Notes: generated by a model not told the origin, from the letters alone. Shown: positions 37,233 through 47,292, counted from the first letter of the stretch. The stretch: 64,000 nt of DNA from Streptococcus oralis (GCF_019929345.1 NZ_JAHZPJ010000013.1:1-64000); one strand, 5' to 3'. Numbers and translations are program-made.

Positions 37233-37285
37233 AAATGGTGACAAAAGAGTTCGCTCTTTAAATTTTAAACAAAAGGAGACACATC

Positions 37286-37834
37286 ATGTCTAAAAAAGTA
37301 TTATTTATCGTCGGTTCACTACGCCAAGGTTCTTTCAACCACCAAATGGCCCTCGAAGCTGAAAAAGTACTTGCTGGAAAAGCGGAAGTTAGCTATCTTG
37401 ATTACTCAGCTGTTCCTCTCTTCAGCCAAGATTTAGAAGTTCCAACTCATCCAGCTGTAGCTGCTGCTCGTGAAGCAGTCCTTGCTGCCGATGCTATCTG
37501 GATCTTCTCTCCAGTCTACAACTTCTCTATCCCTGGAACAGTGAAAAACTTGCTTGACTGGTTATCTCGTGCCCTTGACTTGTCGGATACACGTGGCGCT
37601 TCTGCCCTTCAAGATAAATTTATCACCGTATCGTCTGTAGCCAATGCCGGTCACGATCAACTCTTTGCTATTTATAAAGACCTCTTGCCATTTATCCGTA
37701 CACAAGTCGTTGGTGACTTTACAGCTGCTCGTGTTAATGACTCTGCTTGGGCAGACGGAAAATTGGTGTTAGAAGAAGCAACTGCTTCATCACTTGCAAA
37801 ACAAGCTGACGACCTTCTTGCAGCCATCAATTAA
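37286..37834 (+). CDS. NADPH-dependent FMN reductase (flavodoxin fold)
   Basis: Flavin or quinone reductase of 182 residues. GSLRQGSFNHQMA (residues about 11-23) is the FMN phosphate loop and IFSPVYNFSIPGTVKNLLDW the family signature. Codon use is more regular than its neighbours, suggesting high expression. Ribosome binding site AAAGGAG. Likely part of an oxidative or electrophile response under the MarR protein. Confidence 0.88.
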   Translation: MSKKVLFIVGSLRQGSFNHQMALEAEKVLAGKAEVSYLDYSAVPLFSQDLEVPTHPAVAAAREAVLAADAIWIFSPVYNFSIPGTVKNLLDWLSRALDLSDTRGASALQDKFITVSSVANAGHDQLFAIYKDLLPFIRTQVVGDFTAARVNDSAWADGKLVLEEATASSLAKQADDLLAAIN

Positions 37835-37843
37835 ATGCATAAT

Positions 37844-37891
37844 GAAAAACTCCTAGAAAGATGGATGTTCCAATCGTTCTGGGAGTTTTAC
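37844..37891 (+). terminator. Terminator after the FMN reductase gene
   Basis: AAAACTCC (37846-37853) and GGAGTTTT (37882-37889) close a longer imperfect stem that ends in a T-run. Confidence 0.7.
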
Positions 37892-37955
37892 TGTATTTGG
37901 CTGTGAAGAAAAAGGCAAGCAATTTACTAATCGATTCTTTAGTCTGACTTATATT

Positions 37956-38003
37956 TTAAAAGTTGACCAGATAAGTTCTCTGAAGCGTATCTGGTCAACT
38001 TTT
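37956..38003 (-). terminator. Terminator of pyrFE
   Basis: AAAAGTTGACCAGATA and TATCTGGTCAACTTTT form a perfect 16-base stem (about 37958-37973 with 37988-38003). Strong, and T-rich on the minus side. Confidence 0.85.
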
Positions 38004-38011
38004 CCTATAAA

Positions 38012-38641
38012 TTATCCCTGCCAATTTTCTTGGTCTTCTTTAAAGCGTTTTAGGAGAGCGAGTCCTTCTGGTGTGATATATCCCTCTTCTTGGGCTAGGT
38101 GGATCAATTCACTGTAGTTAGACAGTGTCACCAATTTCACACCAGCTTCCGCAAAGTTCTTATCGGCTTTTGGCAATTGATAACTGAAAATCGCTACGAC
38201 ACCAAGCACATCGGCCCCTTCACGTTCAGCAGCTGCCACAGCTTCAAGAACAGACCCACCAGTTGAAATGAGGTCTTCAACAACAACCATCTTTTGCCCC
38301 TGAGCTACACGACCTTCGATTTGGTTACCAGCTCCGTGGTCTTTTGGTTTGCTGCGGATATAGGCAAAAGGCAAGTTCATCTTGTCAGCGATGATAGCTC
38401 CGTGTGGAATTCCTGCTGTCGCAGTTCCTGCAATCACTTCTACTTCTGGAAATTCTGCTTTAATAGCTTCCACAAAACCATTTTCAATCAAGGTCCGAGT
38501 TTCTGGATAGGCAAGCGTCACACGGTTATCAGTATAAATCGGCGATTTGATACCAGATGCCCAAGTGAAAGGCTCCTCTGGTTTGAGGTAAACGGCTTGG
38601 ATTTTCAAGAGGTGGCTAGCGATATCTTTAGCAAGTGTCAT
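38012..38641 (-). CDS. pyrE: Orotate phosphoribosyltransferase
   Basis: Transfers phosphoribose from PRPP to orotate, fifth step of UMP synthesis. Length 209 residues. Orotate-binding [16 protein letters not shown] near the start and PRPP loop [17 protein letters not shown] are clear. It follows pyrF by 39 bases and shares the PyrR-controlled leader. Confidence 0.96.
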   Translation of the reverse strand: MTLAKDIASHLLKIQAVYLKPEEPFTWASGIKSPIYTDNRVTLAYPETRTLIENGFVEAIKAEFPEVEVIAGTATAGIPHGAIIADKMNLPFAYIRSKPKDHGAGNQIEGRVAQGQKMVVVEDLISTGGSVLEAVAAAEREGADVLGVVAIFSYQLPKADKNFAEAGVKLVTLSNYSELIHLAQEEGYITPEGLALLKRFKEDQENWQG

Positions 38642-38680
38642 AATATTCTCCTTTTGTTTTTATAATCTATTTCTTTCATT

Positions 38681-39376
38681 TCAGTCTTGGTTCCATTCAT
38701 CCTTGATGGCATGATAAGCTGCAACAGGATCCTCAGCTTGGGTAATGGGACGTCCCACTACGATATAGTCACTACCGATTTGATAGGCGTCAGCAGGTGT
38801 CATGACACGTTTTTGGTCTCCAACCGCAGCTCCCGCCGGACGAATACCTGGTGTCAGACAGATAAAATCTGGATTGGTGGCCTGCTTGATGAGTTGCACT
38901 TCCTGAGCTGAGCAAACGACACCGTCCAAGCCCGCTTCAGCTGTCTTCTTGGCATAGTGAATCACAGACTCTTGCAGAGTGGTTTGGATATTTTGAAAGT
39001 CTCTCATTTGTTCTTCAGAAGTTGAAGTCAATTGAGTGACAGCAATCAATTTTGCTTCTTTTCCAAGACCTTCACGCGCAGCCTTCATCATCTCCACACC
39101 ACCAGCAGCATGAACATTGGTCATATCCACGCCAAGCTGAGACAAGACCTTCATGGCAGATTTAACTGTATTTGGAATATCATGTAGCTTGAGATCCAGA
39201 AAGACACTATGCCCAAGTGACTTCAAATAACGGACAACTTCCGGTCCCTCCGCATAATAAAGCTCCATTCCCACTTTTAAATAAAGACTTTCTTCTGCTG
39301 GGAAAAGAGATAAAAATTCCTTGACCGCCTCAAAACTAGAAAAATCAAGAGCAATAACTGGACGATGTTCACGCAT
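38681..39376 (-). CDS. pyrF: Orotidine-5'-phosphate decarboxylase
   Basis: Last step of UMP synthesis, 231 residues, TIM barrel. Catalytic Lys/Asp block [13 protein letters not shown] (about 59-71), and the phosphate-binding end TPGIRPAG. First gene of pyrFE. Ribosome binding site AAAGGAG. Confidence 0.96.
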   Translation of the reverse strand: MREHRPVIALDFSSFEAVKEFLSLFPAEESLYLKVGMELYYAEGPEVVRYLKSLGHSVFLDLKLHDIPNTVKSAMKVLSQLGVDMTNVHAAGGVEMMKAAREGLGKEAKLIAVTQLTSTSEEQMRDFQNIQTTLQESVIHYAKKTAEAGLDGVVCSAQEVQLIKQATNPDFICLTPGIRPAGAAVGDQKRVMTPADAYQIGSDYIVVGRPITQAEDPVAAYHAIKDEWNQD

Positions 39377-39430
39377 ACTTTTCTCCTTTTACCTTTACGA
39401 GCAAGAGAGTATGGTCAAAAACAAACCACG

Positions 39431-39566
39431 AAAAAAGGAACCTGCCAACAGCAAGGTTCCACGAAAAATGGGTAGTCTCCACCCTTTCACCGTCTAACCT
39501 TAGCTGCCTCTCTGGACTGCTTTAAAGGTTTTTTTCTATTCTATTATTTATAGTAGGACTTGTCAA
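39431..39566 (-). promoter_or_regulatory. PyrR-regulated attenuator leader and promoter of pyrFE
   Basis: On the minus strand TTGACA (39566-39561), 17-base spacer and TAGAAT (39543-39538) start the transcript. Next comes the PyrR-binding loop AGTCCAGAGAGGC inside a stem-loop (about 39525-39495), matching the known pyr consensus. A terminator follows: GGAACC-TGC / GCAAGGTTCC arms (39437-39445 and 39451-39460) with a run of T. High UMP with PyrR would favour termination. Confidence 0.88.
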
Positions 39567-39580
39567 GCAAAAACTGAGCT

Positions 39581-40702
39581 TTATTGCTGTTGCTTCTTTT
39601 CTTCAGCTTCTTTTTCTTCCTGTTTTTTCTTCTCAGCTTCCAACGCCTCTTTTTTAGCTTTTTCCTCAGCTTCTTCCAAAAGTTTATCAGCCAGACTAGT
39701 GCTATAGATGCCAGCTTCCATATCGACCACACTCGGTTCCGTCAATTGTGGCTTGATTTTGCTGTAATAAGGCAATTTCTTGCTCAATTCTGACAAGGGA
39801 ACCAAAATTTCATCTGTATCCAGCATGGTAATTTTTAAAAGATCTGCTGTTGCCTTGCTCGGCGCTAATTCGATTTTCTGGATTTGACTCTTGATATCCT
39901 CACTAATAGTAGACAATCCCGTTATCAGCTCTTTCACCTGCTGCTCATCGTTAAAGGTAACTGTCAGATAAGTCTCAGGCAAGTTTAAGCGATTTACAGG
40001 ACTTGACTCTACTGTACCACTAGACAGAATAGGATAATGTCCTTCACCAGACACATAATAACCAACAATATCAAATTCCTTAACCTCAATCGTAAAGTTA
40101 GTCGGAAATTGATAGTCAATCTTCGCAGACTCTATCCAATGGTTGGACTTGATTCGCTCAGCGTATTTTTCCTTATCCAACAATAGAGCCAAGGTATAAT
40201 CGCTATCTTGAATTCCAGAAGCCTGTTTGATGTCATCTGCTTGGGTGTTACTATTCCCCTTAACCTCGATATTTTTGATGGACGAAAGCGGAGTCAACAG
40301 ATAGACTGAAAAAAGGAGGACCAGGACACTGGGTACCAAGATACTCACAGCTCGCCAAATATGAACAGGCGCAATTTTAGTCTTAGCTGGTTTTTCTGGT
40401 TTTTCTTTTTTCTTCTTCTCTTTTTCCTCTTTGACTTTAGGATCCTCCTTTTGAGATTTTTCTTCTTTTTCGGATGGTTCCTTGCTTGGACTTGAGGCTT
40501 CCTCATCTGACTCACTCGATGATTTCTTGGATTCCTCCAATAGTTTCGAGTTGGCTTCCTTACGAGCTTGTTTTTCCTTTTCCTTTTCTTCAGCTAGGGC
40601 AGCTTCTTCCTCAGCCTTCTTCTTCAGGTATTCCTGGTTTCGTTTCTGCCATTCAGACAATTCTTGCTTCTGGTTTGATTCTTTTTTCTTATCCTTTGAC
40701 AT
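39581..40702 (-). CDS. divIB: Cell division protein DivIB/FtsQ
   Basis: Bitopic divisome protein of 373 residues. A very charged cytoplasmic N-terminus (residues 1-110, Lys/Glu-rich) precedes one span (about 118-137), a POTRA domain (LSSIKNIEVKGNSNTQADDI onward) and the beta domain. The C-terminal 35 residues are a Lys/Glu tail. It follows murG by 9 bases; murD-murG-divIB is the usual streptococcal division and wall cluster. Confidence 0.94.
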   Translation of the reverse strand: MSKDKKKESNQKQELSEWQKRNQEYLKKKAEEEAALAEEKEKEKQARKEANSKLLEESKKSSSESDEEASSPSKEPSEKEEKSQKEDPKVKEEKEKKKKEKPEKPAKTKIAPVHIWRAVSILVPSVLVLLFSVYLLTPLSSIKNIEVKGNSNTQADDIKQASGIQDSDYTLALLLDKEKYAERIKSNHWIESAKIDYQFPTNFTIEVKEFDIVGYYVSGEGHYPILSSGTVESSPVNRLNLPETYLTVTFNDEQQVKELITGLSTISEDIKSQIQKIELAPSKATADLLKITMLDTDEILVPLSELSKKLPYYSKIKPQLTEPSVVDMEAGIYSTSLADKLLEEAEEKAKKEALEAEKKKQEEKEAEEKKQQQ

Positions 40703-40711
40703 TGATATTCC

Positions 40712-41770
40712 TTATGCTAGGTCTTTTCTTAGTAGATCGTAAAAATCTGCAAGAGATTTCAATTCAGTTGAAGCCTTCATGCTAGCTTGGTATTGGTTCT
40801 TGTGACTAAGCAAGTGACTGAGTTTCGCCTCCAAGCTTTCCAAGGTCAAGTCACTTTCTTGAAGTTCTTCTGCATAGCCTTTCTTAACAAAGTAGGCTGC
40901 ATTTTCAATCTGGTCTCCTCGACTTGCTTCACGCCCCAATGGTACGATGAGATGGAGTTTCGCCATGGCTAAGAGCTCAAAAATCGTATTGGCACCGCCA
41001 CGCGTCACCACCACATCTGCTATCTCCATCAAGGGTTGATAGAGGTCCGTCACATAGTCAACACGAAAGAGATTTTGACTCAACTCGTTCAGACTAGTAT
41101 CTCCAGTGAGATTAATGATATTGTAGCGCTCTGTCAGTTCTTGCTTATGATCTGTCACTAATTGGTTAAAAACACGAGCTCCTGCAGAACCACCAACAAA
41201 CAATACCGTTGGCAATTTAGGATCAAAGTGGGTTTGGATATCCACCAATTCATCTGGTTCAGGAGTGTTTTGATCTGAAACCTTTGTCACTGCTCCCACA
41301 TGCTCGACTTTTGCGAGACCAGCAGCCTGCTCAAATGTCGAATACATCTTGGTCGCAAATTTATAGGCAATTTTATTGGCCAAGCCCATAGACAGGTCCG
41401 ATTCGTGAATAAAGACAGGCACTCCTGACACTCGCGCTGCGATAACCGGCGGTACAGAGACAAATCCCCCCTTTGAAAAAAGAGCCTGTGGACGCAGTCG
41501 TAACATGATAAAGAGCGATTGAACAATTCCCCAACCAACTTTGAAGACATCCAGCATATTTTGCCAAGAGAAATAGCGACGTAATTTCCCAGTCGCAATG
41601 GAGTGGAAGGTCACATTCAAGCCTGACTTGAGAATTTCTTGGTGTTCGATTCCGTGTTTATCACCAATATAGTGAACTTCCCAGCCGTCTTCGATGAACT
41701 TGGGCATTAACAAAAGGTTGAGGGTGACGTGTCCAACCGTCCCCCCACCTGTAAAGACAATTTTTTTCAT
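40712..41770 (-). CDS. murG: UDP-GlcNAc:lipid I transferase MurG
   Basis: Membrane-associated glycosyltransferase (GT28) forming lipid II from lipid I, 352 residues. Donor-fold loop [10 protein letters not shown] near the start (here GTVGHV rather than GTGGHV) and [12 protein letters not shown] near the C-terminus. One base after the murD stop. Confidence 0.95.
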   Translation of the reverse strand: MKKIVFTGGGTVGHVTLNLLLMPKFIEDGWEVHYIGDKHGIEHQEILKSGLNVTFHSIATGKLRRYFSWQNMLDVFKVGWGIVQSLFIMLRLRPQALFSKGGFVSVPPVIAARVSGVPVFIHESDLSMGLANKIAYKFATKMYSTFEQAAGLAKVEHVGAVTKVSDQNTPEPDELVDIQTHFDPKLPTVLFVGGSAGARVFNQLVTDHKQELTERYNIINLTGDTSLNELSQNLFRVDYVTDLYQPLMEIADVVVTRGGANTIFELLAMAKLHLIVPLGREASRGDQIENAAYFVKKGYAEELQESDLTLESLEAKLSHLLSHKNQYQASMKASTELKSLADFYDLLRKDLA

Positions 41771-41771
41771 A

Positions 41772-43124
41772 TTATTCCTTTAACTCCGCTACTGTGTCGA
41801 TAAAGAGGTCGCCACGTACTTCAAAGTTAGCATACATATCCCAGCTAGCATTGGCAGGACTGAGAAGAACCACATCTCCTTGAGTCGCTAGCTCATAAGC
41901 CTTGCGGGTCGCATCAGCAATATCTGTCGCATCTACATAAGCCACACCAGCCTTATCCGCTGCCCGTTTGACACGTTCTGCAGACTGACCGAGGATGACC
42001 ATCTTCTTGAGCCCAGTAATATCTGGCACCAATTCGTCAAACTCATTGCCGCGGTCCAAACCACCTGCAATTAAGATAACCTTACTGTTGTCAAATCCTG
42101 ACAAGGCTTTTTGAGTAGCCAAGATATTGGTTGATTTGCTATCGTTATAGAATTTGACACCCTTAATTTCATCCACAAATTGGAGACGGTGTTTGACACC
42201 ACCAAAGGTTGAAAGAGTTTCCTTGATGGTTTGGTTGTCTACACCACGAAGCTTGGCAACAGAAATGGTCGCAAGGGCATTCTCCACATTGTGGCTACCT
42301 GGAACTCCGATTTCATCAGCTGCCATGACCACTTCGCCACGGAAATAGAGTTGACCATCTTCCAAATAAGCTCCATCAACCTCTTCAAGTGTTGAAAATG
42401 GAACAACAGTGGCTTGTGTTTTAGTAGCCAATTCTTTTGCCAAGTCTTGGTTAAAGTTCAAAACAAGAAAATCATCTGCTGTCATCTTGTTCTGGATATT
42501 CCACTTGGCCGCTACATATTCCTCAAAAGAACCATGGTAGTCGATATGAGTTGGCATGAGGTTGGTAATGACTGCAATCTCAGGATGGAATTCTTGAACG
42601 CCCATCAGTTGGAAAGAAGAAAGTTCCATGACAAGCGTGTCCTTGGCTGTCGCAGTTTGAGCCACTTGACTAGCAGGATAGCCGATGTTCCCTGACAATA
42701 GACCATGTTGTCCGGCAGCAGTTAAAACTTCCCCAATCATCGTCGTTGTGGTTGTTTTCCCATTTGAACCAGTGATGCCGATAATCGGTGCTTCTGAGAT
42801 CAAGTAAGCCAACTCCACCTCGGTCAAAACCGGAATCCCCTTTGCCAAAGCCTTTTCAATCATAGGATTGCTGTAAGGAATCCCTGGATTTTTCACCATC
42901 AGAGCAAAATCTTCATCCAAGAGCTCCAAAGGATGGCCACCAGTAACAACCTTGATCCCCTCTTCTAGCAAACTTTGCGCAGCAGGATTTTCCTCGAAAG
43001 GCTTGCCGTCATTTACTGTCACAATGGCACCCAGCTTGTCCAACAAACGGGCTGCAGACTCACCAGACTTAGCCAAACCTAAAACAAGTACTTTCTTATT
43101 TTTAAATTGATCGATTACTTTCAT
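41772..43124 (-). CDS. murD: UDP-MurNAc-L-alanine:D-glutamate ligase MurD
   Basis: Cytoplasmic ATP-dependent ligase adding D-Glu to the stem peptide, 450 residues. ATP loop [14 protein letters not shown] (about 112-125), and the conserved [13 protein letters not shown] and [10 protein letters not shown] blocks. First of murD-murG-divIB. GGAG eight bases upstream of the ATG. Confidence 0.96.
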   Translation of the reverse strand: MKVIDQFKNKKVLVLGLAKSGESAARLLDKLGAIVTVNDGKPFEENPAAQSLLEEGIKVVTGGHPLELLDEDFALMVKNPGIPYSNPMIEKALAKGIPVLTEVELAYLISEAPIIGITGSNGKTTTTTMIGEVLTAAGQHGLLSGNIGYPASQVAQTATAKDTLVMELSSFQLMGVQEFHPEIAVITNLMPTHIDYHGSFEEYVAAKWNIQNKMTADDFLVLNFNQDLAKELATKTQATVVPFSTLEEVDGAYLEDGQLYFRGEVVMAADEIGVPGSHNVENALATISVAKLRGVDNQTIKETLSTFGGVKHRLQFVDEIKGVKFYNDSKSTNILATQKALSGFDNSKVILIAGGLDRGNEFDELVPDITGLKKMVILGQSAERVKRAADKAGVAYVDATDIADATRKAYELATQGDVVLLSPANASWDMYANFEVRGDLFIDTVAELKE

Positions 43125-43151
43125 GTCTCAAACTCCATTTCTACTCCTACT

Positions 43152-43160
43152 ATTTTACCA
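43152..43160 (-). promoter_or_regulatory. Extended -10 promoter of murD
   Basis: TGGTAAAAT on the minus strand (TAAAAT at 43157-43152), about 27 bases before the ATG. Confidence 0.55.
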
Positions 43161-43211
43161 TTTTTATGGAAATAATACTAAACGAAAATGCTCTAGTTCT
43201 CATTCTAGCAT

Positions 43212-43238
43212 AGAAAAAGAGAGCCATAGCTCTCTTTC
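43212..43238 (-). terminator. Terminator of typA-DUF3165
   Basis: AAAGAGAGC and GCTCTCTTT arms close around CATA near 43216-43237, flanked by A/T runs. Confidence 0.8.
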
Positions 43239-43241
43239 TAT

Positions 43242-43496
43242 TTATCTTCTTCTGCTCTTTTTTACAGGCATGAGCGTAATGTCTCTCAAGCTAAAGTAGG
43301 CTAGGAAGAGCATAGCGATTGTGACAAAGAATTCTGTCGGTAATTGGAAGATTTGCAAGATGGACAACATCAGCAAAATCAAGAGTGCAACAACTACAAA
43401 AACCAAGATAACGATGTTGACTGTTCCTTTGATACTTTGAGGTGTCGCAAAAACATAGAGTAGTAATAAGAGTATCCCTATGATTAAATAGACCAT
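43242..43496 (-). CDS. DUF3165 small membrane protein
   Basis: Protein of 84 residues, three hydrophobic segments and a basic end (KKSRRR). Matches the streptococcal DUF3165 pattern (MVYLIIGILLLLLYVFATPQ). Function unknown. It starts 19 bases after the typA stop and shares its terminator. Confidence 0.8.
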   Translation of the reverse strand: MVYLIIGILLLLLYVFATPQSIKGTVNIVILVFVVVALLILLMLSILQIFQLPTEFFVTIAMLFLAYFSLRDITLMPVKKSRRR

Positions 43497-43515
43497 CTTT
43501 ATCTCTTTCTAGCTC

Positions 43516-45357
43516 TTATTCAGCTGATTTTTTCTTTTTGTTGGCTTTCTCACGCTCTGCCTTGTTGAGGATTTGCTTACGCAAACGGATAGACTCAGGC
43601 GTTACTTCCATGTACTCATCGTCATTCAAGAACTCAAGAGACTCTTCAAGGGTCAAGATACGAGGTGTCTTGATAACCGCTGTTTGGTCCTTAGTAGCTG
43701 AACGAACGTTGGTCATTTGTTTGGCCTTAGTGATGTTAACTGTCAAGTCGTTTTCACGAGAGTTTTCACCGATGATCATTCCTTCATAAACCTCAGTACC
43801 TGGGTTAACAAAGATGGTTCCACGTTCTTCGATAGACATGATTGAGTAAGTTGTAGCCTTACCAGCATCGATAGAAACAAGGGCACCACGGTGACGTCCA
43901 CCAATTTCACCTGGGATGAGTGGCAAGTATTGGTCAAAGGTATGGTTCATGATACCGTAACCACGAGTCATAGATAAGAACTCAGTTGAGTATCCGATCA
44001 AACCACGCGCTGGAACTAGGAAGACCAAACGAGTTTGACCATTACCAGTTGCAATCATATCCAACATTTCACCCTTACGTTCAGAAAGGCTTTGGATAAC
44101 AGATCCTTGGTATTCTTCTGGAGTGTCGATTTGGACACGCTCAAATGGCTCACATTTGACACCGTCAATCTCTTTTACGATAACTTCTGGACGAGATACT
44201 TGAAGTTCATAACCCTCACGGCGCATGGTTTCGATCAGGATTGACAAGTGCAATTCTCCACGTCCTGAAACGGTCCATTTATCTGGTGAATCAGTTGGGT
44301 CAACACGAAGGGAAACGTCTGTTTGCAATTCTGCTTGCAAGCGTTCTTCTACCTTACGAGAAGTCACCCATTTACCTTCTTTACCCGCAAATGGTGAGTT
44401 GTTGACCAAGAAAGTCATTTGAAGCGTTGGCTCATCGATGTGAAGGATTGGAAGAGGCTCAACTGCATCTGTCGGTGTAATCGTCTCACCAACAAAGATA
44501 TCTTCCATACCGGAAACGGCAATCAAGTCACCTGCTTTAGCTTCTTGGATTTCACGACGTTCCAAACCGAAGAATCCGAAGAGTTTTGTAACACGGAAGT
44601 TCTTCGTTGTACCATCTAGTTTAGAAAGGGTAACTTGGTCACCAACTTTCACACTACCACGGAAGACACGACCGATACCGATACGACCAACGAAGTCATT
44701 GTAGTCCAAGAGTGAGACTTGGAACTGTAACGGTTCATCTGAGTTGTCCACTGGAGCAGGGATATGATCGATAATGGTATCAAAGATTGGTGCCATTGTT
44801 TTTTCTTGATCAGCTGGATTGTCTGACAATGAAGAAGTTCCGTTGATAGCTGAAGCATACACCACTGGGAAGTCAAGCTGGTCATCGTCTGCACCAAGTT
44901 CAATGAAGAGCTCCAATACTTCGTCTACTACTTCTGCTGGACGAGCAGATGGTTTGTCGATTTTGTTAACAACCACGATTGGGACAAGGTCTTGTTCCAA
45001 GGCTTTTTTCAATACGAAACGAGTTTGTGGCATGGTTCCTTCGTAGGCATCTACGACCAAGACAACCCCGTCAACCATTTTCATGATACGCTCAACTTCT
45101 CCACCGAAGTCCGCGTGTCCAGGTGTGTCCATGATGTTGATACGAGTTCCATTGTAAGCAACGGCTGTATTTTTAGCAAGGATGGTAATTCCACGCTCTT
45201 TTTCGATATCGTTTGAGTCCATAGCGCGCTCTGCCAATTCAGTACGTGCATCAAGCGTTTCAGATTGTTTCAATAATTCGTCAACGAGGGTTGTTTTACC
45301 GTGGTCAACGTGGGCGATAATCGCAATGTTACGGATATCTTCTCTTAATTTTGTCAT
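43516..45357 (-). CDS. typA: Ribosome-associated GTPase TypA/BipA
   Basis: Translational GTPase of 613 residues active in stress and ribosome biogenesis. G1 [15 protein letters not shown]3 DTPGHADF, G4 [10 protein letters not shown], then EF-G-like domains III and V and the BipA-specific C-terminal domain ending in a lysine-rich tail. Confidence 0.96.
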   Translation of the reverse strand: MTKLREDIRNIAIIAHVDHGKTTLVDELLKQSETLDARTELAERAMDSNDIEKERGITILAKNTAVAYNGTRINIMDTPGHADFGGEVERIMKMVDGVVLVVDAYEGTMPQTRFVLKKALEQDLVPIVVVNKIDKPSARPAEVVDEVLELFIELGADDDQLDFPVVYASAINGTSSLSDNPADQEKTMAPIFDTIIDHIPAPVDNSDEPLQFQVSLLDYNDFVGRIGIGRVFRGSVKVGDQVTLSKLDGTTKNFRVTKLFGFFGLERREIQEAKAGDLIAVSGMEDIFVGETITPTDAVEPLPILHIDEPTLQMTFLVNNSPFAGKEGKWVTSRKVEERLQAELQTDVSLRVDPTDSPDKWTVSGRGELHLSILIETMRREGYELQVSRPEVIVKEIDGVKCEPFERVQIDTPEEYQGSVIQSLSERKGEMLDMIATGNGQTRLVFLVPARGLIGYSTEFLSMTRGYGIMNHTFDQYLPLIPGEIGGRHRGALVSIDAGKATTYSIMSIEERGTIFVNPGTEVYEGMIIGENSRENDLTVNITKAKQMTNVRSATKDQTAVIKTPRILTLEESLEFLNDDEYMEVTPESIRLRKQILNKAEREKANKKKKSAE

Positions 45358-45397
45358 GATTTCCTCTAATATTTAAATTTTTATTTCTAACTGAACA

Positions 45398-45406
45398 ATT
45401 ATACCA
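45398..45406 (-). promoter_or_regulatory. Extended -10 promoter of typA
   Basis: TGGTATAAT on the minus strand (TATAAT at 45403-45398), about 40 bases before the ATG. Confidence 0.65.
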
Positions 45407-45498
45407 CAGTCTCATTCAAAAATCACAGTTCAGCTAAGTGTAAATGTTTTCACTCTGCTTTTCTAGTCAAGGCAACTCTTTTCAAAGTCAGAGACTTA

Positions 45499-45507
45499 TG
45501 ATAAGAT
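45499..45507 (+). promoter_or_regulatory. Extended -10 promoter of rsuA (leaderless)
   Basis: TGATAAGAT, with TAAGAT at 45502-45507; the ATG follows after 8 bases at 45516. Confidence 0.55.
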
Positions 45508-45515
45508 AAGCTGGT

Positions 45516-46241
45516 ATGCGTTTAGATAGATTATTAGCCCAAGAAAAGGTCAGTCGCAAGGCTATGAAACAGGCTTTATTAAAAAAAGAAATCCTAGTAG
45601 ATGATTGTCCAGCTCGCTCACTCGCTCAAAATGTCGACACTGGGTTGCAGAAACTAGTCTTTCAAGGACGACAAATCCAAGGCTACGAGCACAACTACCT
45701 CATGCTTCATAAGCCAAACGGAGTCGTTACAGCTAGCAAGGATAAGAAACTTCCAACCGTCATGGACCTCCTTCCACCTGACAGCCAGTCTGACCAGCTC
45801 TATGCTGTCGGCAGATTAGACCGCGATACCACGGGACTGCTCCTTTTGACAGACAATGGACCGCTTGGTTTTCAACTCCTTCATCCCCAGTACCATGTTG
45901 ATAAATCCTATCAAGTGGAAGTCAACGGACCGCTCACGTCAGACCATATCCAGCAGTTTAAAGACGGGATTGTCTTTTTAGACGGGACCACTTGTAAACC
46001 AGCAAAGCTAGAGATTCTAGCCGCTAGCCCAACAGAGAGCCGGGCCTCCATCACTATCTCTGAGGGCAAATTTCATCAAGTCAAGAAGATGTTTCTATCA
46101 GTTGGTGTCAAGGTGACTGCTCTAAAACGCGTCCAATTCGGTGACTTTACATTAGACCCAGAACTAGCAGAAGGGCAATATCGTCCCTTGAATCCAGAGG
46201 AATTGGAAATCATTAAAAACTATTTAGAGAAAAGTGGATAA
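45516..46241 (+). CDS. rsuA: 16S rRNA pseudouridine synthase (RsuA family)
   Basis: Modifies a uridine of 16S rRNA, 241 residues. An N-terminal S4-like domain (MRLDRLLAQ, residues about 1-50) precedes the catalytic domain with GRLDRDTTGLLLLT (the Asp is catalytic) and KFHQVKKMF. No ribosome binding site; the ATG sits 8 bases after an extended -10 box. Confidence 0.9.
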   Translation: MRLDRLLAQEKVSRKAMKQALLKKEILVDDCPARSLAQNVDTGLQKLVFQGRQIQGYEHNYLMLHKPNGVVTASKDKKLPTVMDLLPPDSQSDQLYAVGRLDRDTTGLLLLTDNGPLGFQLLHPQYHVDKSYQVEVNGPLTSDHIQQFKDGIVFLDGTTCKPAKLEILAASPTESRASITISEGKFHQVKKMFLSVGVKVTALKRVQFGDFTLDPELAEGQYRPLNPEELEIIKNYLEKSG

Positions 46242-46242
46242 A

Positions 46243-46275
46243 AGAAAAAAGCTTTATGTTTAAAGCTTTTTTCAA
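46243..46275. terminator. Bidirectional terminator after rsuA
   Basis: AAAAAAGCTTTA and TAAAGCTTTTTT arms around ATGTT (46246-46272) serve rsuA and the convergent small membrane protein. Confidence 0.85.
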
Positions 46276-46281
46276 TCTTCT

Positions 46282-46509
46282 TTAATTCATGTGTAAGAAA
46301 ATTCCAATAATCCAGTTAAGAGCAGAAAGAACAATACCTACAATAGATACAATTCTCTCTGTTTTAAAGTCTAAGCCAGATTCTTTTTGAAGTTCATTAG
46401 CAAACAATACACCAGTGATACCTAAACCAATACCTCCCAACGGAAATAACAAACTAAGAATGATAGATAGGATACCCACTAAAAGCGGGTTTTTCTTCTT
46501 TTCTTGCAT
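46282..46509 (-). CDS. Small two-span membrane protein (DUF4190-like)
   Basis: Protein of 75 residues with two hydrophobic helices (about 8-35 and 50-72) and a short basic N-terminus (MQEKKKNP). The GGIGLGITGV pattern resembles DUF4190-type proteins. Function unknown. A -10 TATACT lies at 46548-46543. Confidence 0.7.
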   Translation of the reverse strand: MQEKKKNPLLVGILSIILSLLFPLGGIGLGITGVLFANELQKESGLDFKTERIVSIVGIVLSALNWIIGIFLHMN

Positions 46510-46580
46510 TTTCTAAAAATTCCTTAAAATGATTATTAACTTAGTATATGAGACCGACTTTATCAACTTTTTCCTTGACC

Positions 46581-46961
46581 TTAGCTCGTCTTGACCTTCC
46601 CGTTCCAAGAATCCAACCCATAAGAAAGGATATAAATCTCAGAGAAACCTTGTTTTTTCAAATAAAGTGCTGCATTGGTCACTCGTTGTCCACGTTGATT
46701 TTCGTAGAGAAGGACAGGTTTATCCTTGCGAAGGGCTGCAAGGCTTGACTTCAACTGATTTGAAGGAATATTGCGAGCTCCGAGGATATGTTTTCTGTGA
46801 AATTCTGCTGGTTCACGGACATCAATCAATTGCCCTTTCCGAATCAAGGCTTCAAAGTCCGTATTGTCCACAATCTTAGCCGCACGACGAATACGAAGGT
46901 AGTTATACCCCATCCATGCCACCATTGCCAGTACGATTCCCCAAACAATCCAAATTGTCAT
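46581..46961 (-). CDS. Rhodanese-like membrane-anchored protein lacking the catalytic cysteine
   Basis: Protein of 126 residues with one N-terminal span (about 3-20) and a rhodanese domain (LIDVREPAEFHRKHILGARNI, about 45-65). At the active-site loop the sequence reads LLYENQRGQR (about 84-93), with no cysteine, so sulfurtransferase activity is unlikely; it may be a binding or signalling version. The start overlaps yqgQ by four bases. Confidence 0.85.
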   Translation of the reverse strand: MTIWIVWGIVLAMVAWMGYNYLRIRRAAKIVDNTDFEALIRKGQLIDVREPAEFHRKHILGARNIPSNQLKSSLAALRKDKPVLLYENQRGQRVTNAALYLKKQGFSEIYILSYGLDSWNGKVKTS

Positions 46962-47182
46962 AAGTTCTTATCTCCATTTTTCTCTATGTAGTCTAATTCT
47001 ATCTTGTGCTCTCTACGAAGAACAGCTTCCGCCTCTAGATAGTCTAGCTTGTCCATCAGACCTGCATCATAGATTCGAGAGAGTTCGAGCTTCATCAGTT
47101 CAATATCATACAAGCGCTTCCCCACATAGACAATAATGCCAAATTGTTTGAGAAATTGCTGCACATCATAGAATGTTTTCAT
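46958..47182 (-). CDS. yqgQ: YqgQ family protein (DUF910)
   Basis: Small helical protein of 74 residues (MKTFYDVQQFLKQFGI), conserved in Firmicutes, function unknown. I chose the ATG at 47182, which lies 7 bases after an extended -10 box TGCTAAAAT, suggesting a leaderless transcript. An ATG at 47191 overlaps the -10 itself and a still longer frame is open to 47251. Followed by the rhodanese gene with a four-base overlap. Confidence 0.8.
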   Translation of the reverse strand: MKTFYDVQQFLKQFGIIVYVGKRLYDIELMKLELSRIYDAGLMDKLDYLEAEAVLRREHKIELDYIEKNGDKNL

Positions 47183-47189
47183 AGCTTCC

Positions 47190-47218
47190 ATTTTAGCAGA
47201 TTCTAGACATTTTTTCAA
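47190..47218 (-). promoter_or_regulatory. Promoter of yqgQ-rhodanese (leaderless)
   Basis: TTGAAA (47218-47213), 17-base spacer, TAAAAT (47195-47190) with TGC before it; the ATG at 47182 follows 7 bases later. Confidence 0.72.
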
Positions 47219-47256
47219 TACCAGTTTGGGCCTTTCCTCTCTTCCCTTCATCTTCT

Positions 47257-47286
47257 TTGCTCATTCTTCCGCAAGTGTGGTACAAT
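47257..47286 (+). promoter_or_regulatory. Promoter of the LysR-type gene (leaderless)
   Basis: TGGTACAAT with TACAAT at 47281-47286; weak TTGCTC 18 bases upstream. The ATG follows 6 bases later. Confidence 0.65.
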
Positions 47287-47292
47287 AAAAGC

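Noticed and set aside
39584..39793. Plus-strand open frame rich in Phe/Leu
   Set aside because: It is the antisense of the Lys/Glu-rich DivIB tail; no ribosome binding site or promoter.
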